Shown piece by piece: positions 9,587-18,208 of a stretch of DNA of 37,495 nucleotides (its first letter is position 1; each line of letters starts with the position of its first letter). Location of the stretch: positions 1 through 37,495 of the forward strand of contig JAMOVQ010000106.1 in NCBI GenBank assembly GCA_027067575.1, written 5' to 3'. This stretch comes from Thermoanaerobaculia bacterium (GTDB lineage Bacteria > Acidobacteriota > Thermoanaerobaculia > Thermoanaerobaculales > Sulfomarinibacteraceae). Under the pieces are notes generated by a model, which saw only the letters and a list, made by a program, of their open reading frames with translations, was not told the DNA's origin and searched no databases. Made by a program: the position numbers and the translations under genes.

Positions 9587-12346
9587 ATGAAGGTTCGCCG
9601 TACGGCCGCCATCGTCATCATCGTCACTGGGATCGTGCTCGTCGGGATCACTGCCATCAGGCTTCTCGGCTCCCGAAACGAACGGGCGATCCGACTCGGG
9701 AAGCCCCGCTCCGGCCTCGACGTTCTGCTGATCACAGTGGACACGACCCGGGCCGATCACATCGGCTGTCTCGGTGGCGACGACAGCGTGACGCCGAACC
9801 TCGACCGGCTGGCCGAGCACGGCGCCGTCTTCACCCAGGCGATGGCCGCTGCGCCCCTGACCCTTCCGTCCCACACCTCCATGCTGACGGGTCTCTACCC
9901 GCCGCACCACGGCATCCGGAACAACGGGATGTTCTCCCTGCCATCCGGCGTGGAGACCCTGGCCACGGTGTTCCGGAAGGAGGGGTACCGGACCGGCGCG
10001 TTCGTCTCGGCGTCCATCCTCGCCCGGAAATACGGGCTGGACAGGGGCTTCGAGGTCTACGACGACGACCTCAGCAAGGGCCGGTGGGCCGGGAGATCCA
10101 TGGTGCCCACACGGACCGGCGACGTGACCGTCGGGGCTGCGGCGGCGTGGCTGCGCGACCTGCCGGAACGCGACCGGTTCTTCTGCTGGGTCCACCTCTA
10201 CGACCCGCACCAGCCGTACACGCCGCCGCCGGAGTTCGCGCGGCGGTTTCCGTCGGACCCCTACACCGCCGAGATCGCCTTCGCCGACGCCATGATCGGG
10301 AGACTGCTCGCCGGCCTCGAGCAGGAAGGGCGGCTCAGAAACACCCTGATCGCGGTGATCGCCGACCATGGAGAGGCCCTCGGAGAACACCGGGAACAGA
10401 CTCACGGCATCCTGCTCCACCAGGCGACGCTCCACGTGCCGTTCATCCTGGCCGGACCCAACATCACACCGGGTCTGCGGATCGCCCGCCCGGTCAGCGG
10501 CGTGGACGTGGCTCCCACCCTTGCACGACTGGCGAAGGTCTCGTCCCCGAACCGATCGCGGCTCGACGGCGCCGACCTCGCGGAGCTCCTCCGCCACGAG
10601 GAAACTCCCGGGAACGCCAGGGTGCTGTACGCGGAGACACTGCTGCCGCAGTTCCAATACGGCTGGAGCGCACTCCGTGCGGTCCGCCGGGGTGGGTGGG
10701 AACTGGTCATGGGAACGCGCCCCGCCCTCTACGACCTCGACCACGACCCGCGCGAGCTGGTGGACCTCGCGGACCGCGATCCCGCCATGACCCGCGACCT
10801 CGCGCGGGAGCTCAAGAGGTTCGAGACGCCCGAGACCCAAACGGAGAACGCCGCCAAGATCGCCCTCTCCCGCTCCGAGCTCGAACAGCTCCGGTCGCTG
10901 GGATACCTGGGCTCGGATGTGGCGCCCCGCCGCAATCCGCCCGATCCGAGGGACCTGATCGGAGCCCACGTTCACATGGAGCGGGGACGGCAGCTCGCTT
11001 CGCGAGGCCAGACCGAGGACGCCTTACGCGAGCTCAACGCCATGATCGGCGAGGATCCCGACAACGTGTCGGCCCGGCTGCTCAGGGCCCAGCTCCTCAC
11101 AACCCTGAAGCGATACGACGACGCCCGGGCGGACCTCGAACACTGCCTGGCCACGGACCCGGACAACGCCTCCGTGTACGCCCAGCTCGCCCAGGTCGAG
11201 CTGGCCCAGGGCCATCCGGCGAAGGCCCTCGAGCTCGCCCGGATCGGTGCGACCAAGCGCGGCGCCTTCGAGCGGCTGACGGTGATCCAGGCACGCGCCC
11301 TCGTGGCGCAGCACAAGAAGGGCGAGGCCGAACGCCTCCTCGACGCCCATCTGGCCGAACACCCCGACGATCCCGACCTGCTGACGGCCCGGGCCCGGCT
11401 CCTGATGGCGGACGGCGAGATGGAGCGAGCCGAGACCATGCTCCGGAAGGCGGTCTCGGTGGACGCCCTCCACCGGGGGGCGCGGCAAACGCTGGCCTCA
11501 CTGCTCCAGCAGCAGGGCCGGACGGACGAGGCCGCCAAGGTGTACGAGGAACTCCTCCGGATCCAGCCGGACAACGCCGATGCCCTGGCCGCTGTGGGCC
11601 GGTTCACGCTCGACGATCCCGAACGGGCCCGGCCGTACCTGGAGGAGGCCGTCCGGCTCCAGCCCGGACGGTGGCAGCCGATGGTCAACCTCGCGGTCTG
11701 CTACGTCAGGCTCGGTCAGCCCGAGAAGGCGGAGTCGTACCTACGCAGGGCCCTGGCCATCGAGCCGAAGGCGCCCTCGACGCGAACGACCCTGGCCGCC
11801 GTGCTGGCGCTCCAGAACCGCCACGACGAGGCCCAGAAGATCCTCCGCGAGCTGATCGCCGAGGGGCACGACAGCGCGGAGGTCCGGAACAACCTGGCGC
11901 TGGACCTTGCCCGCCAGGGGAAACTCGACGAGGCCGAACGCGAGGCCCGGAAGGCGCTCGAGTTGGCCCCGAAACTGCGGGACGCCCGGATGACCATGGC
12001 TTCCATCCTCCACGCCCGCGGGCGGTACGAGGAGGAAGTCTCGTTGCTGCGCTCCCTCGTAGCCGACACCCCCGGAGACGAGGAGGCCAGACTCCGCCTG
12101 GGCGTGGCGCTGGAGGCGGCGGGACACCCGCAGGAGGCCCTCACCTTCCTGGAACCGGGGCTGGCCAGTTCCGGGACGAACCCTGCCATCCTTCTGGCCG
12201 CCGCCCGGGCCGAGGAACGTGTCGGCCGGAAGGGCGAGGCGATGCGCCACTTCGAGGCGGCGGCGCAGCTGTGTCCGCCGGGGCCGTGCCGGGACGAGGC
12301 CCAGCGGGCCATCGAGCGGCTGGCGCTCCAGCTCCGCACCGGTTGA
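9587..12346 (+). CDS. Membrane-anchored sulfatase-fold hydrolase with long C-terminal TPR array
   Basis: A 919-residue protein with an N-terminal membrane anchor (about 6-28), an alkaline phosphatase/sulfatase-fold domain (about 44-440) and roughly a dozen tetratricopeptide repeats to the end. Metal-site residues are visible (TVDTTRADH with D52 and D57; IADHGEALGEH). At the nucleophile site the sequence is T92-L-P-S-H96 followed by TSMLTG, where FGly sulfatases have C/S-x-P-x-R. The formylglycine precursor is therefore absent, and Thr is the likely nucleophile, as in phosphoethanolamine/phosphoglycerol transferase-type members. Hydrolysis or transfer of a phospho- or sulfo-ester outside the membrane is inferred. 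The ATG at 9587 follows GGGAGGG. Confidence 0.85.
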   Translation: MKVRRTAAIVIIVTGIVLVGITAIRLLGSRNERAIRLGKPRSGLDVLLITVDTTRADHIGCLGGDDSVTPNLDRLAEHGAVFTQAMAAAPLTLPSHTSMLTGLYPPHHGIRNNGMFSLPSGVETLATVFRKEGYRTGAFVSASILARKYGLDRGFEVYDDDLSKGRWAGRSMVPTRTGDVTVGAAAAWLRDLPERDRFFCWVHLYDPHQPYTPPPEFARRFPSDPYTAEIAFADAMIGRLLAGLEQEGRLRNTLIAVIADHGEALGEHREQTHGILLHQATLHVPFILAGPNITPGLRIARPVSGVDVAPTLARLAKVSSPNRSRLDGADLAELLRHEETPGNARVLYAETLLPQFQYGWSALRAVRRGGWELVMGTRPALYDLDHDPRELVDLADRDPAMTRDLARELKRFETPETQTENAAKIALSRSELEQLRSLGYLGSDVAPRRNPPDPRDLIGAHVHMERGRQLASRGQTEDALRELNAMIGEDPDNVSARLLRAQLLTTLKRYDDARADLEHCLATDPDNASVYAQLAQVELAQGHPAKALELARIGATKRGAFERLTVIQARALVAQHKKGEAERLLDAHLAEHPDDPDLLTARARLLMADGEMERAETMLRKAVSVDALHRGARQTLASLLQQQGRTDEAAKVYEELLRIQPDNADALAAVGRFTLDDPERARPYLEEAVRLQPGRWQPMVNLAVCYVRLGQPEKAESYLRRALAIEPKAPSTRTTLAAVLALQNRHDEAQKILRELIAEGHDSAEVRNNLALDLARQGKLDEAEREARKALELAPKLRDARMTMASILHARGRYEEEVSLLRSLVADTPGDEEARLRLGVALEAAGHPQEALTFLEPGLASSGTNPAILLAAARAEERVGRKGEAMRHFEAAAQLCPPGPCRDEAQRAIERLALQLRTG

Positions 12347-12406
12347 GCCTCGGAACGACACGACGGCCTACCACTCCCCGTGCGCCGGCCGGGACGCCGA
12401 TGGTGG

Positions 12407-12412
12407 TATCCT
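12407..12412 (+). promoter_or_regulatory. -10-like TATCCT before the Gfo/Idh gene
   Basis: TATCCT ends 8 nt before the ATG at 12421, with no Shine-Dalgarno sequence and no obvious -35. If used, the message would have almost no leader. It matches the spacing seen before other genes in this window. Confidence 0.3.
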
Positions 12413-12420
12413 CCGGGGCC

Positions 12421-13377
12421 ATGAGCGGAACGGATCTCTCGCGCACCCTCCGTGCGGCCGTGATTGGAACCGGCCACCTCGGTCAGCACCACGTCAGGAT
12501 CCTCGCCTCCATGGACGGGATCGGCATGATCGGAGCCTGGGACACCGACCCCGGCCGGCTGGCCGAGGTGACCGCACGCCACGGCGTCCCGGCCCTCGGC
12601 TCCCTCGAGGATGCCGGTACGGCCGACCTCGTTGTGGTCGCCACACCGACGGTCACCCACCGCGAGATCGCCGGACGGCTCCTGGAGGCGGGCTGCCACG
12701 TACTCGTGGAGAAGCCGATCGCCGCGTCGGTCCAGGAGGCGGAGGAGCTCGTTACCCTCGCGTCGGAGGCGGGCCGCGTCCTGGCCGTCGGGCATGTGGA
12801 GTTCCACAACCCCGCCGTCCAGGCCGTGCTCGGCCTCGCGCAGGACGTCCGGTACCTCGAGGCGCAGCGGCTCTCTCCGTTCACGGCCCGTTCGGTGGAC
12901 GTGGACGTGGTGCTCGACCTGATGATCCACGACCTCCAGATCACCTTGGCCGTCGCCGGGGAGCCCCCCAGCGGGATCCGCGCGGTGGGAGTCCCGGTCC
13001 TGACGGACAAGGTCGACCTGTGCCACGCCTGGGTCGAGTTCCCCTCGGGACTCGTGGCCAACCTGACGGCCAGCCGGGTCTCCGCGGAACGGATCCGGAA
13101 GCTCAGGCTGTTCGCCCGCGACGCCTACTTCTCGGTGGACTACGCCGAACAGACCGTCGGCTCGGCCCGCCTGATCCGGTCGGCCGAGGGGAAACGGATC
13201 GAGCCGCGGCAGGTCGCGGTGGAGAAGGCCGAACCGCTCCGTGCGGAACTCGAGGCGTTCGTCGCCGCGTGCCGCGGGGACGGGGCGGCGATCGTGGACG
13301 GCCTAATGGGGCTCGCAGCCCTGGAGACGGCGATCCGGATCCGAGCCGGCGCCGAGACGAACACGACGGGATCCTGA
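12421..13377 (+). CDS. Gfo/Idh/MocA-family NAD(P)-dependent oxidoreductase
   Basis: A 318-residue cytosolic dehydrogenase with an N-terminal Rossmann fold (VIGTGHLGQHH, residues about 14-24), the family's EKPIA motif and a catalytic-region HDLQITL in the C-terminal sugar-binding domain. These enzymes oxidise or reduce a sugar hydroxyl, often on a nucleotide sugar. The GTGHLGQHH type resembles UDP-N-acetylglucosamine 3-dehydrogenase-like members found near lipid A genes in some diderms, but no lpx cluster is adjacent here, so the substrate is open. It lies 74 nt after the TPR-sulfatase gene and may be transcribed with it or from its own -10. Confidence 0.85.
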   Translation: MSGTDLSRTLRAAVIGTGHLGQHHVRILASMDGIGMIGAWDTDPGRLAEVTARHGVPALGSLEDAGTADLVVVATPTVTHREIAGRLLEAGCHVLVEKPIAASVQEAEELVTLASEAGRVLAVGHVEFHNPAVQAVLGLAQDVRYLEAQRLSPFTARSVDVDVVLDLMIHDLQITLAVAGEPPSGIRAVGVPVLTDKVDLCHAWVEFPSGLVANLTASRVSAERIRKLRLFARDAYFSVDYAEQTVGSARLIRSAEGKRIEPRQVAVEKAEPLRAELEAFVAACRGDGAAIVDGLMGLAALETAIRIRAGAETNTTGS

Positions 13378-13433
13378 ACGAGACCGCTGCACCGTCACTC
13401 CGTGGCGCGATGATCGAGGATCGAGAGGAAACC

Positions 13434-13509
13434 GGAGCCGCTTGCGCGGCTCCCCCGGGTCGCTGCGCTCCCCGGGGCCGTGCGGGCGGGGGCGCCCCCA
13501 CCCCCGCAC
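13434..13509. other. Three consecutive strong hairpins
   Basis: In 76 nt there are three stacked inverted repeats: GGAGCCGC/GCGGCTCC (13434-13453, 4-nt loop), CCCCGGG/CCCGGGG (13453-13477), and GTGCGGG/CCCGCAC (13480-13509), the last enclosing the palindrome GGGGGCGCCCCC. The first could terminate the oxidoreductase gene ending at 13377. The array as a whole looks like an intergenic repeat element. Confidence 0.55.
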
Positions 13510-13562
13510 CGGCCCGTTCCTCGTGGGGCGCTCGATCGTTGAATGGCGAAGGGCTCCGGCGT

Positions 13563-13712
13563 GGGGACAGTCCCGATCGTGACGGCCCTGGATTCTCTGG
13601 ATCGGCAACCGGAACATCGCTTCGCTCTTCCCTGGGTTCGTGGAGTGTGGGGCACCAGCTGGGAGTACTTCGTTTCGGCCGGGAATAGGGGAAGGGGACA
13701 GTGTTTGCCATT
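13563..13712 (+). repeat. Paired GGGGACAGT motifs in a gene-free island
   Basis: GGGGACAGT occurs at 13563-13571 (continuing as CCC to make an imperfect palindrome) and again in the same orientation at 13694-13702, followed by GTTTGCCATTT. Such motifs resemble intergenic sequences associated with REP/RAYT or IS200-like elements in other bacteria; this is from memory of the sequence style, with no search behind it. The 421-nt gap 13378-13798 holds no convincing gene besides these motifs and the hairpins at 13434-13509. Confidence 0.35.
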
Positions 13713-13798
13713 TGTCGGCACCGGTACTTGGCCGCTCCGGTGCTCCGGAACACCTGGCGGTGCTGGTACGATATCGGAACGATGGGGAAGGGGCTTCC

Positions 13799-14062
13799 GT
13801 GACGGACATCTTCGGGCTGATCGGCGTGGCGTTGCTGGCGGGGTGTTGGATCCCCCAGGTCCGGCATCTCCTCAAGACGCGGCGGGTGGAGGGGATCAGC
13901 GTAGGGTTCGCCTCGATGATCCTCGGGGCCAACGTCTTCCTGACGATCCACGCGATCCGGATCCACTCGCCGATCTTCGCCATCGTCAACGCGTTCTCGG
14001 GGCTGATGGCGGCGGTGCAGCTCGTGCTCGTGCTGCGCCACCGGGAGAAGGAGGCCGCCTGA
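13799..14062 (+). CDS. SemiSWEET/PQ-loop transporter-like protein
   Basis: An 87-residue protein with three transmembrane helices and the PQ motif in the first (GCWIPQVRHLLKTRRVEGIS). This is the half-size triple-helix unit of bacterial SemiSWEETs, which dimerise to move small sugars or other solutes across the membrane. The GTG at 13799 is chosen because GGGGAAGGGG precedes it by 5-6 nt and the membrane unit begins right after it. Its stop shares one base with the start of the molybdenum-hydroxylase FAD subunit (TGATG), so it is the promoter-proximal gene of that operon. It may import the hydroxylase substrate, which would be unusual for this family. Confidence 0.8.
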   Translation: MTDIFGLIGVALLAGCWIPQVRHLLKTRRVEGISVGFASMILGANVFLTIHAIRIHSPIFAIVNAFSGLMAAVQLVLVLRHREKEAA

Positions 14063-14931
14063 TGGACCTGCCCGTCGCATCCGTGCTGCGTCCGGAGACG
14101 CTGGACCGGGCGCTGGAGCTCCTTCACGCCGACCCGCCGCCGGTTCCGGTCTCCGGAGGGACGGACCTGGTGGTCCAGCTCCGCGCCGGACGCCGGAGCG
14201 CGCCGGTCCTGCTCGACCTCTCGCGGCTTCCCCTGGACGGGATCCGCGAGGAGGGGGGCGTCGTCGCCGTCGGCGCCACGGCGACGATGGACGCCATCGC
14301 CGCCTCGCCGCTGGTCCGCGAGGCGGCCCCGGCACTGGCGGAGGCGGCGGGACGTGTGGGCGCCTGGCCGATCCAGTGCCGCGCCACCCTGGGGGGCAAC
14401 CTTGCCAACGCCTCGCCCGCCGCGGACACCGCGCCTCCGCTGATCGCCGCGGGCGCCGAGCTGCTCCTCGCCTCGGCGTGGGGCCGCCGGACGGTACCCG
14501 TCGAGTCGTTCTTCACCGGTCCGGGCCGGACGGTGCTGGAACCCGGCGAGCTGATCCTGGAGGTTCGCGTTCCACACCTCTCCCGGACGCCCGGGGACGG
14601 CGCCGTGGACCGGTTCACCAAGCTCGGGCCGCGGCGCGAACAGATCATCTCGGTGGTCTCCCTGGCACTTCGTTCCGGGATCACGGCCTCCGGCGCCCTG
14701 GAGGGGTGCCGCATCGCCGTGGGGTCCGTCGCAGCGACCCCGGTCAGGGCCCGCAACGCCGAGGCGGTCCTGGAGGGCCGGACGCCGTCGGAGGCGGTCC
14801 GCCGGGAGGCGGCCCGGGCGCTCCAGCGGGACATCGCGCCCATCGACGACGTCCGCGCCCCGGCCCGGTACCGCCGGATCGCGGCCGCCGTCATGCTGGA
14901 CCGCCTGCTCGGGGAGGTGGCCGGTGGCTGA
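14062..14931 (+). CDS. Molybdenum hydroxylase FAD-binding (medium) subunit
   Basis: A 289-residue CoxM/XdhB-type subunit. The FAD-binding PCMH fold shows VSGGTDLVVQLRAG near residue 30 and the flavin motif QCRATLGGNLANASPAADTAPPL, with a C-terminal CO_deh_flav_C region. It takes electrons from the 2Fe-2S subunit and passes them to NAD+ or another acceptor in the cytoplasm. The gene order FAD, 2Fe-2S, Mo is that of coxMSL-type clusters, but the large subunit is of xanthine-dehydrogenase type. It overlaps the next gene by 8 nt. Confidence 0.93.
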   Translation: MDLPVASVLRPETLDRALELLHADPPPVPVSGGTDLVVQLRAGRRSAPVLLDLSRLPLDGIREEGGVVAVGATATMDAIAASPLVREAAPALAEAAGRVGAWPIQCRATLGGNLANASPAADTAPPLIAAGAELLLASAWGRRTVPVESFFTGPGRTVLEPGELILEVRVPHLSRTPGDGAVDRFTKLGPRREQIISVVSLALRSGITASGALEGCRIAVGSVAATPVRARNAEAVLEGRTPSEAVRREAARALQRDIAPIDDVRAPARYRRIAAAVMLDRLLGEVAGG

Positions 14932-15403
14932 GACGATCACGGTGACGCTGACTCTCAACGGCGAGGAGCGAACGTTCGAGGTCCCCCCCGGCCGGCGGCT
15001 CCTCGACCTGATCCGTGAGGACGCGGGGCTGACCGGCACCAAGGAGGGGTGCGGCGCCGGGGAGTGCGGCGCGTGCACCGTGCTGCTCGACGGCCGGCCT
15101 GTCACCTCCTGCCTCGTGCTCGCGGCCTCGTGCGAGGGGCGCGAGGTGGTCACCGTCGAGGGCCTGGGCGATGGCCGTCCGCACCCGGTCCAGGAGGCGC
15201 TGGTGGCCACCGGCGGAATCCAGTGCGGGTACTGCACGCCGGGAATCGCGGTCACCGCCGCGGCGCTCGTCGGCTCGGGCGCCACCGGCGAGGAGGAGGT
15301 CCGGAGGCGGCTCGCGGGCAACCTCTGCCGGTGCACCGGGTACCACAAGGTGTTCGAGGCGGTCCGGCTGGCGGCGGAGCGTGGGGAGGGCGGCGATGGC
15401 TGA
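14924..15403 (+). CDS. Molybdenum hydroxylase 2Fe-2S (small) subunit
   Basis: A 159-residue subunit with two [2Fe-2S] domains. The N-terminal plant-ferredoxin-type cluster has the ligands in CGAGECGACTVLLDG and a further Cys in VTSCLVL. The C-terminal four-helix cluster domain has CGYCTPG and CRCTGYHK. All eight expected cysteines are present. It relays electrons from the molybdopterin site to FAD. The start is a GTG (14924) inside the preceding gene, and the stop overlaps the next start by 8 nt, as expected for subunits made in fixed ratio. Confidence 0.96.
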   Translation: MAETITVTLTLNGEERTFEVPPGRRLLDLIREDAGLTGTKEGCGAGECGACTVLLDGRPVTSCLVLAASCEGREVVTVEGLGDGRPHPVQEALVATGGIQCGYCTPGIAVTAAALVGSGATGEEEVRRRLAGNLCRCTGYHKVFEAVRLAAERGEGGDG

Positions 15404-17696
15404 GCGTGGCGGTCCGCTGGGCGGGCGCCACCCGCGCCCCGACGCGATGGCCAAGGCCACGGGGAGCACGCGGTACACGGGCGACATCACCCTGCCCGGG
15501 ATGCTCCACGCGGCGGTGACCGTCTCCTCGGAGGCCTCGGCCCGCGTCGCCGCGCTGGACACCGCGCCGGCCCGCGCCGTGGACGGGGTGGAGGCGGTGC
15601 TGACCGCCGCGGACGTCCCCGGCGAGAACACGATCGGCGTCATCTTTCCCGACCAGCCGCTGCTCGTGACGGACCGCGTCCGGATGGTGGGCGACCGGCT
15701 GGCCCTCGTGGCGGCCCGGACCCCGGAGGCGGCGTGGGCCGCGGCCCGGGCCGTGCGCGTGGAGCTCGAGCCGCTGCCGGCGGTCCACGACCCGGTGGCG
15801 GCGCTGGAGCCCGGCGCGCCGCCGGTCCACGAGGGCGGCAACCTCGTCCACACGTTCCGTGTCGCGCGGGGGGAGGACCCGCAGGACGCCCCGGTGGTGG
15901 TCGAGGCCGAGTACCGGATCGGGGGCCAGGAGCACGCCTACCTGGAGCCCCAGGCGTGTCTTGCCGTGCCCGAGGGGCGGGACCGGATCACCGTCTTCGC
16001 CTCCTGCCAGTGCCCGTTCTACATCCAGCGGGCCGTGGCCCGGGTGCTCGGCCTCCCGCTGGCCGCCGTCCGGGTGGAGCAGGCCGTGACGGGCGGCGCG
16101 TTCGGCGGGAAGGAGGACTACCCCTCGGAGCCCGCCGCCTGCGCGGCGCTCCTGGCCTGGCACACCGGCCGGCCCGTGCGTTTCCTGTACCCGAGGGAGC
16201 ACGACCTCCAGGTGACCACCAAGCGGCACGCCATGGTGGTGCGCCACCGGTGGGGCACCGACCGGCGGGGCCGCCTGCGGTTCGCGGAGGTGGAGACGTT
16301 CGTCGACGCCGGCGCCTACGTGGGCCTTTCGACGGTGGTGGCCGAACGGGCCAACGTCTCGGCCATCGGGCCGTACCACGTGCCGCGGGTGGACGTCCGG
16401 ACCCACGTGGTCTCCACGAACAACCTGTTCGGCGGCGCGTACCGGGGGTTCGGGGCGCCCCAGGTCACCGTGGCCGCCGAGGCCACCATGGACCGCCTGG
16501 CCGCGGCGGTCGGGATCGCCCCGGAGGAGATCCGCCGGATCAACGCCCTCCACGACCGGCGCCGGCGCACCTGCACCGGGCAGAGCCTCCGGAAGCCGGT
16601 GCTCGTGCGGCGGTGCCTGGACGAGGCGCTCCGCCTCTCCGATGCGTGGCGCCCGCCGGCGGGGGACGACGGGCTGCTCCGCGGACGGGGGATCGGGCTC
16701 GTGTTGTACGGCGTCAACCTCCACCACGGGGGCCAGGCGCTGGACCGGTCGTCCGCCGTGGTCATCCTCCAGGGCGACGGGTCCGTCATCGTCCGGGTCG
16801 GGCTGACCGAGATGGGCCAGGGGCTGCTGGCCTCGGCGCAAACCGTCACGGCCCAGGCGCTGGGCGTGGCGCCGGAGCGCGTCCAGGTCTGGCAGCCGGA
16901 CACCACCACCGTGGGCGACTCGGGGCCGACCGTCGCCTCCCGCGGCTCCCACGCCTCGGGGCTCGCGATCCTGGACGCCGTCCGCCGGCTCCGGCGGCGG
17001 CTCGACCCCGTGGCCGCCGCCCTTCTGGGGTGCGAGCCGTCCGAGGTCGAGCTGGCGGACGGGAACGCGCGGGTGGCGGGCGCCCCGGACCGCTCCGTGC
17101 CGATGGAGCGCGTGGCCGCCGAGATGGCGGCGCGGCGGATCGAGGCCATCGCCACCGGCTGGTACCGGTCCCGGACCCGCCCGTTCGACCACGAGACGGG
17201 GCTCGGCGACCCGTACGAGTCGTACGCCATCGCCTGCCACGTGGCGCGGGTCGCGGTGGACCCCGGGCTCGGCATCGTCCGCGTGGAGCACGTGGCCGCC
17301 GCCCACGACGTGGGCCGGGTGATCCACCGGCACGGGATCGAGGGCCAGATCCAGGGCGGAATCGTCCAGGCGATGGGCTGGGTGCTGACCGAGGCGCTCC
17401 ACCTCGACCGTGGACGCCTCCTCAACCCGGGCTTCACCGACTACCTGATCCCGACTTCGGCGGATGCCCCGGAGATCGACATCGCCCTGGTCGAGGAGGG
17501 TCAGGGAATGGGGCCGTTCGGCGCCAAAGGGATCGGCGAGCCGTCGTTCATCCCGGCGGGCGCCGCTATCCGGAACGCCGTCTGCGACGCGCTGGGACGG
17601 GCCATCGACACCACCCCGCTCCTGCCCCACGTGATCGTGGACGCCATCGGCGGGGAGCACCCGTTCTCCTTCGTCCTCGAGGAGCTGCCCGGATGA
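15396..17696 (+). CDS. Molybdenum hydroxylase molybdopterin-binding (large) subunit, xanthine dehydrogenase type
   Basis: A 766-residue Mo-cofactor subunit. Active-site landmarks of the xanthine oxidase family are present: GGQEHAYLEPQ (Mo-proximal Gln), GGAFGGKED (substrate-binding Glu), AYRGFGAPQ, and the catalytic Glu in KGIGEPSFIP near the C-terminus. The CO-dehydrogenase signature AYxCSFR is absent, and AYRGFGAPQ is purine-hydroxylase-like, so a hydroxylase of xanthine, hypoxanthine or another N-heterocycle is more likely than CO oxidation. No XdhC-type cofactor insertase is in the window. The stop overlaps the next gene (ATGA). Confidence 0.92.
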   Translation: MAERGGPLGGRHPRPDAMAKATGSTRYTGDITLPGMLHAAVTVSSEASARVAALDTAPARAVDGVEAVLTAADVPGENTIGVIFPDQPLLVTDRVRMVGDRLALVAARTPEAAWAAARAVRVELEPLPAVHDPVAALEPGAPPVHEGGNLVHTFRVARGEDPQDAPVVVEAEYRIGGQEHAYLEPQACLAVPEGRDRITVFASCQCPFYIQRAVARVLGLPLAAVRVEQAVTGGAFGGKEDYPSEPAACAALLAWHTGRPVRFLYPREHDLQVTTKRHAMVVRHRWGTDRRGRLRFAEVETFVDAGAYVGLSTVVAERANVSAIGPYHVPRVDVRTHVVSTNNLFGGAYRGFGAPQVTVAAEATMDRLAAAVGIAPEEIRRINALHDRRRRTCTGQSLRKPVLVRRCLDEALRLSDAWRPPAGDDGLLRGRGIGLVLYGVNLHHGGQALDRSSAVVILQGDGSVIVRVGLTEMGQGLLASAQTVTAQALGVAPERVQVWQPDTTTVGDSGPTVASRGSHASGLAILDAVRRLRRRLDPVAAALLGCEPSEVELADGNARVAGAPDRSVPMERVAAEMAARRIEAIATGWYRSRTRPFDHETGLGDPYESYAIACHVARVAVDPGLGIVRVEHVAAAHDVGRVIHRHGIEGQIQGGIVQAMGWVLTEALHLDRGRLLNPGFTDYLIPTSADAPEIDIALVEEGQGMGPFGAKGIGEPSFIPAGAAIRNAVCDALGRAIDTTPLLPHVIVDAIGGEHPFSFVLEELPG

Positions 17697-18190
17697 CGGA
17701 GCGGCTCGCCATCCTCTCGGACACCCACGACCTCCTCTCCCTCGTCGAGCGGGCGGCGGACCGGCTCCGGGAGTGCGGGGTCCGGACCGTCGTGCACTGC
17801 GGCGACATCACGACCCCCGCCGTGGTCCGCGCGATGGGGGCCCTCGACGTCCACTGGGTGTTCGGCAACTGCGACGCCGACCGCCCGGGGCTGGAGGCGG
17901 CCATGGACGCCGCCGGGCACACCTGCCACGGCCTCCGGGGGGAGCTGCGGCTCGGCGGACGCTCCATCGGCTTCACCCACGGCGACCGCCCCGGGATCCT
18001 CGAGGCCCTCCTCGCCTCGGGGCACGACCTCGTCGTCCACGGCCACACCCACGTCCGCCGCGACGAGACGGCCGGCGGCGTCCGCATCGTGTGCCCTGGC
18101 GCGTTGGCCCGTGCTCTGTCCCCGGGGTTCGCCGTCGTCGAGCTGGCCGGCCTCACCGTCGAGTGGCTCGACCTCGCGCCCGCTCGGTGA
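17693..18190 (+). CDS. YfcE/MJ0936-type metallophosphoesterase
   Basis: A 165-residue single-domain calcineurin-like phosphoesterase. The dimetal ligands appear in order: SDTHD (residues 9-13), HCGDI, GNCD, THGD and GHTH. Members hydrolyse small phosphodiesters, including cyclic nucleotides or phosphonate analogues, but physiological substrates are mostly unknown. It is the last gene of the SemiSWEET/molybdenum hydroxylase operon, starting within the stop of the large subunit. This suggests a link to nucleotide or purine turnover, though such coupling can be fortuitous. Confidence 0.9.
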   Translation: MTERLAILSDTHDLLSLVERAADRLRECGVRTVVHCGDITTPAVVRAMGALDVHWVFGNCDADRPGLEAAMDAAGHTCHGLRGELRLGGRSIGFTHGDRPGILEALLASGHDLVVHGHTHVRRDETAGGVRIVCPGALARALSPGFAVVELAGLTVEWLDLAPAR

Positions 18191-18208
18191 GAACGCACGG
18201 CCGGCGGC

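Noticed and set aside
14924-17696. Aerobic CO dehydrogenase (coxMSL-like gene order)
   Set aside because: The large subunit lacks the AYxCSFR signature and has the AYRGFGAPQ pattern of purine hydroxylases.
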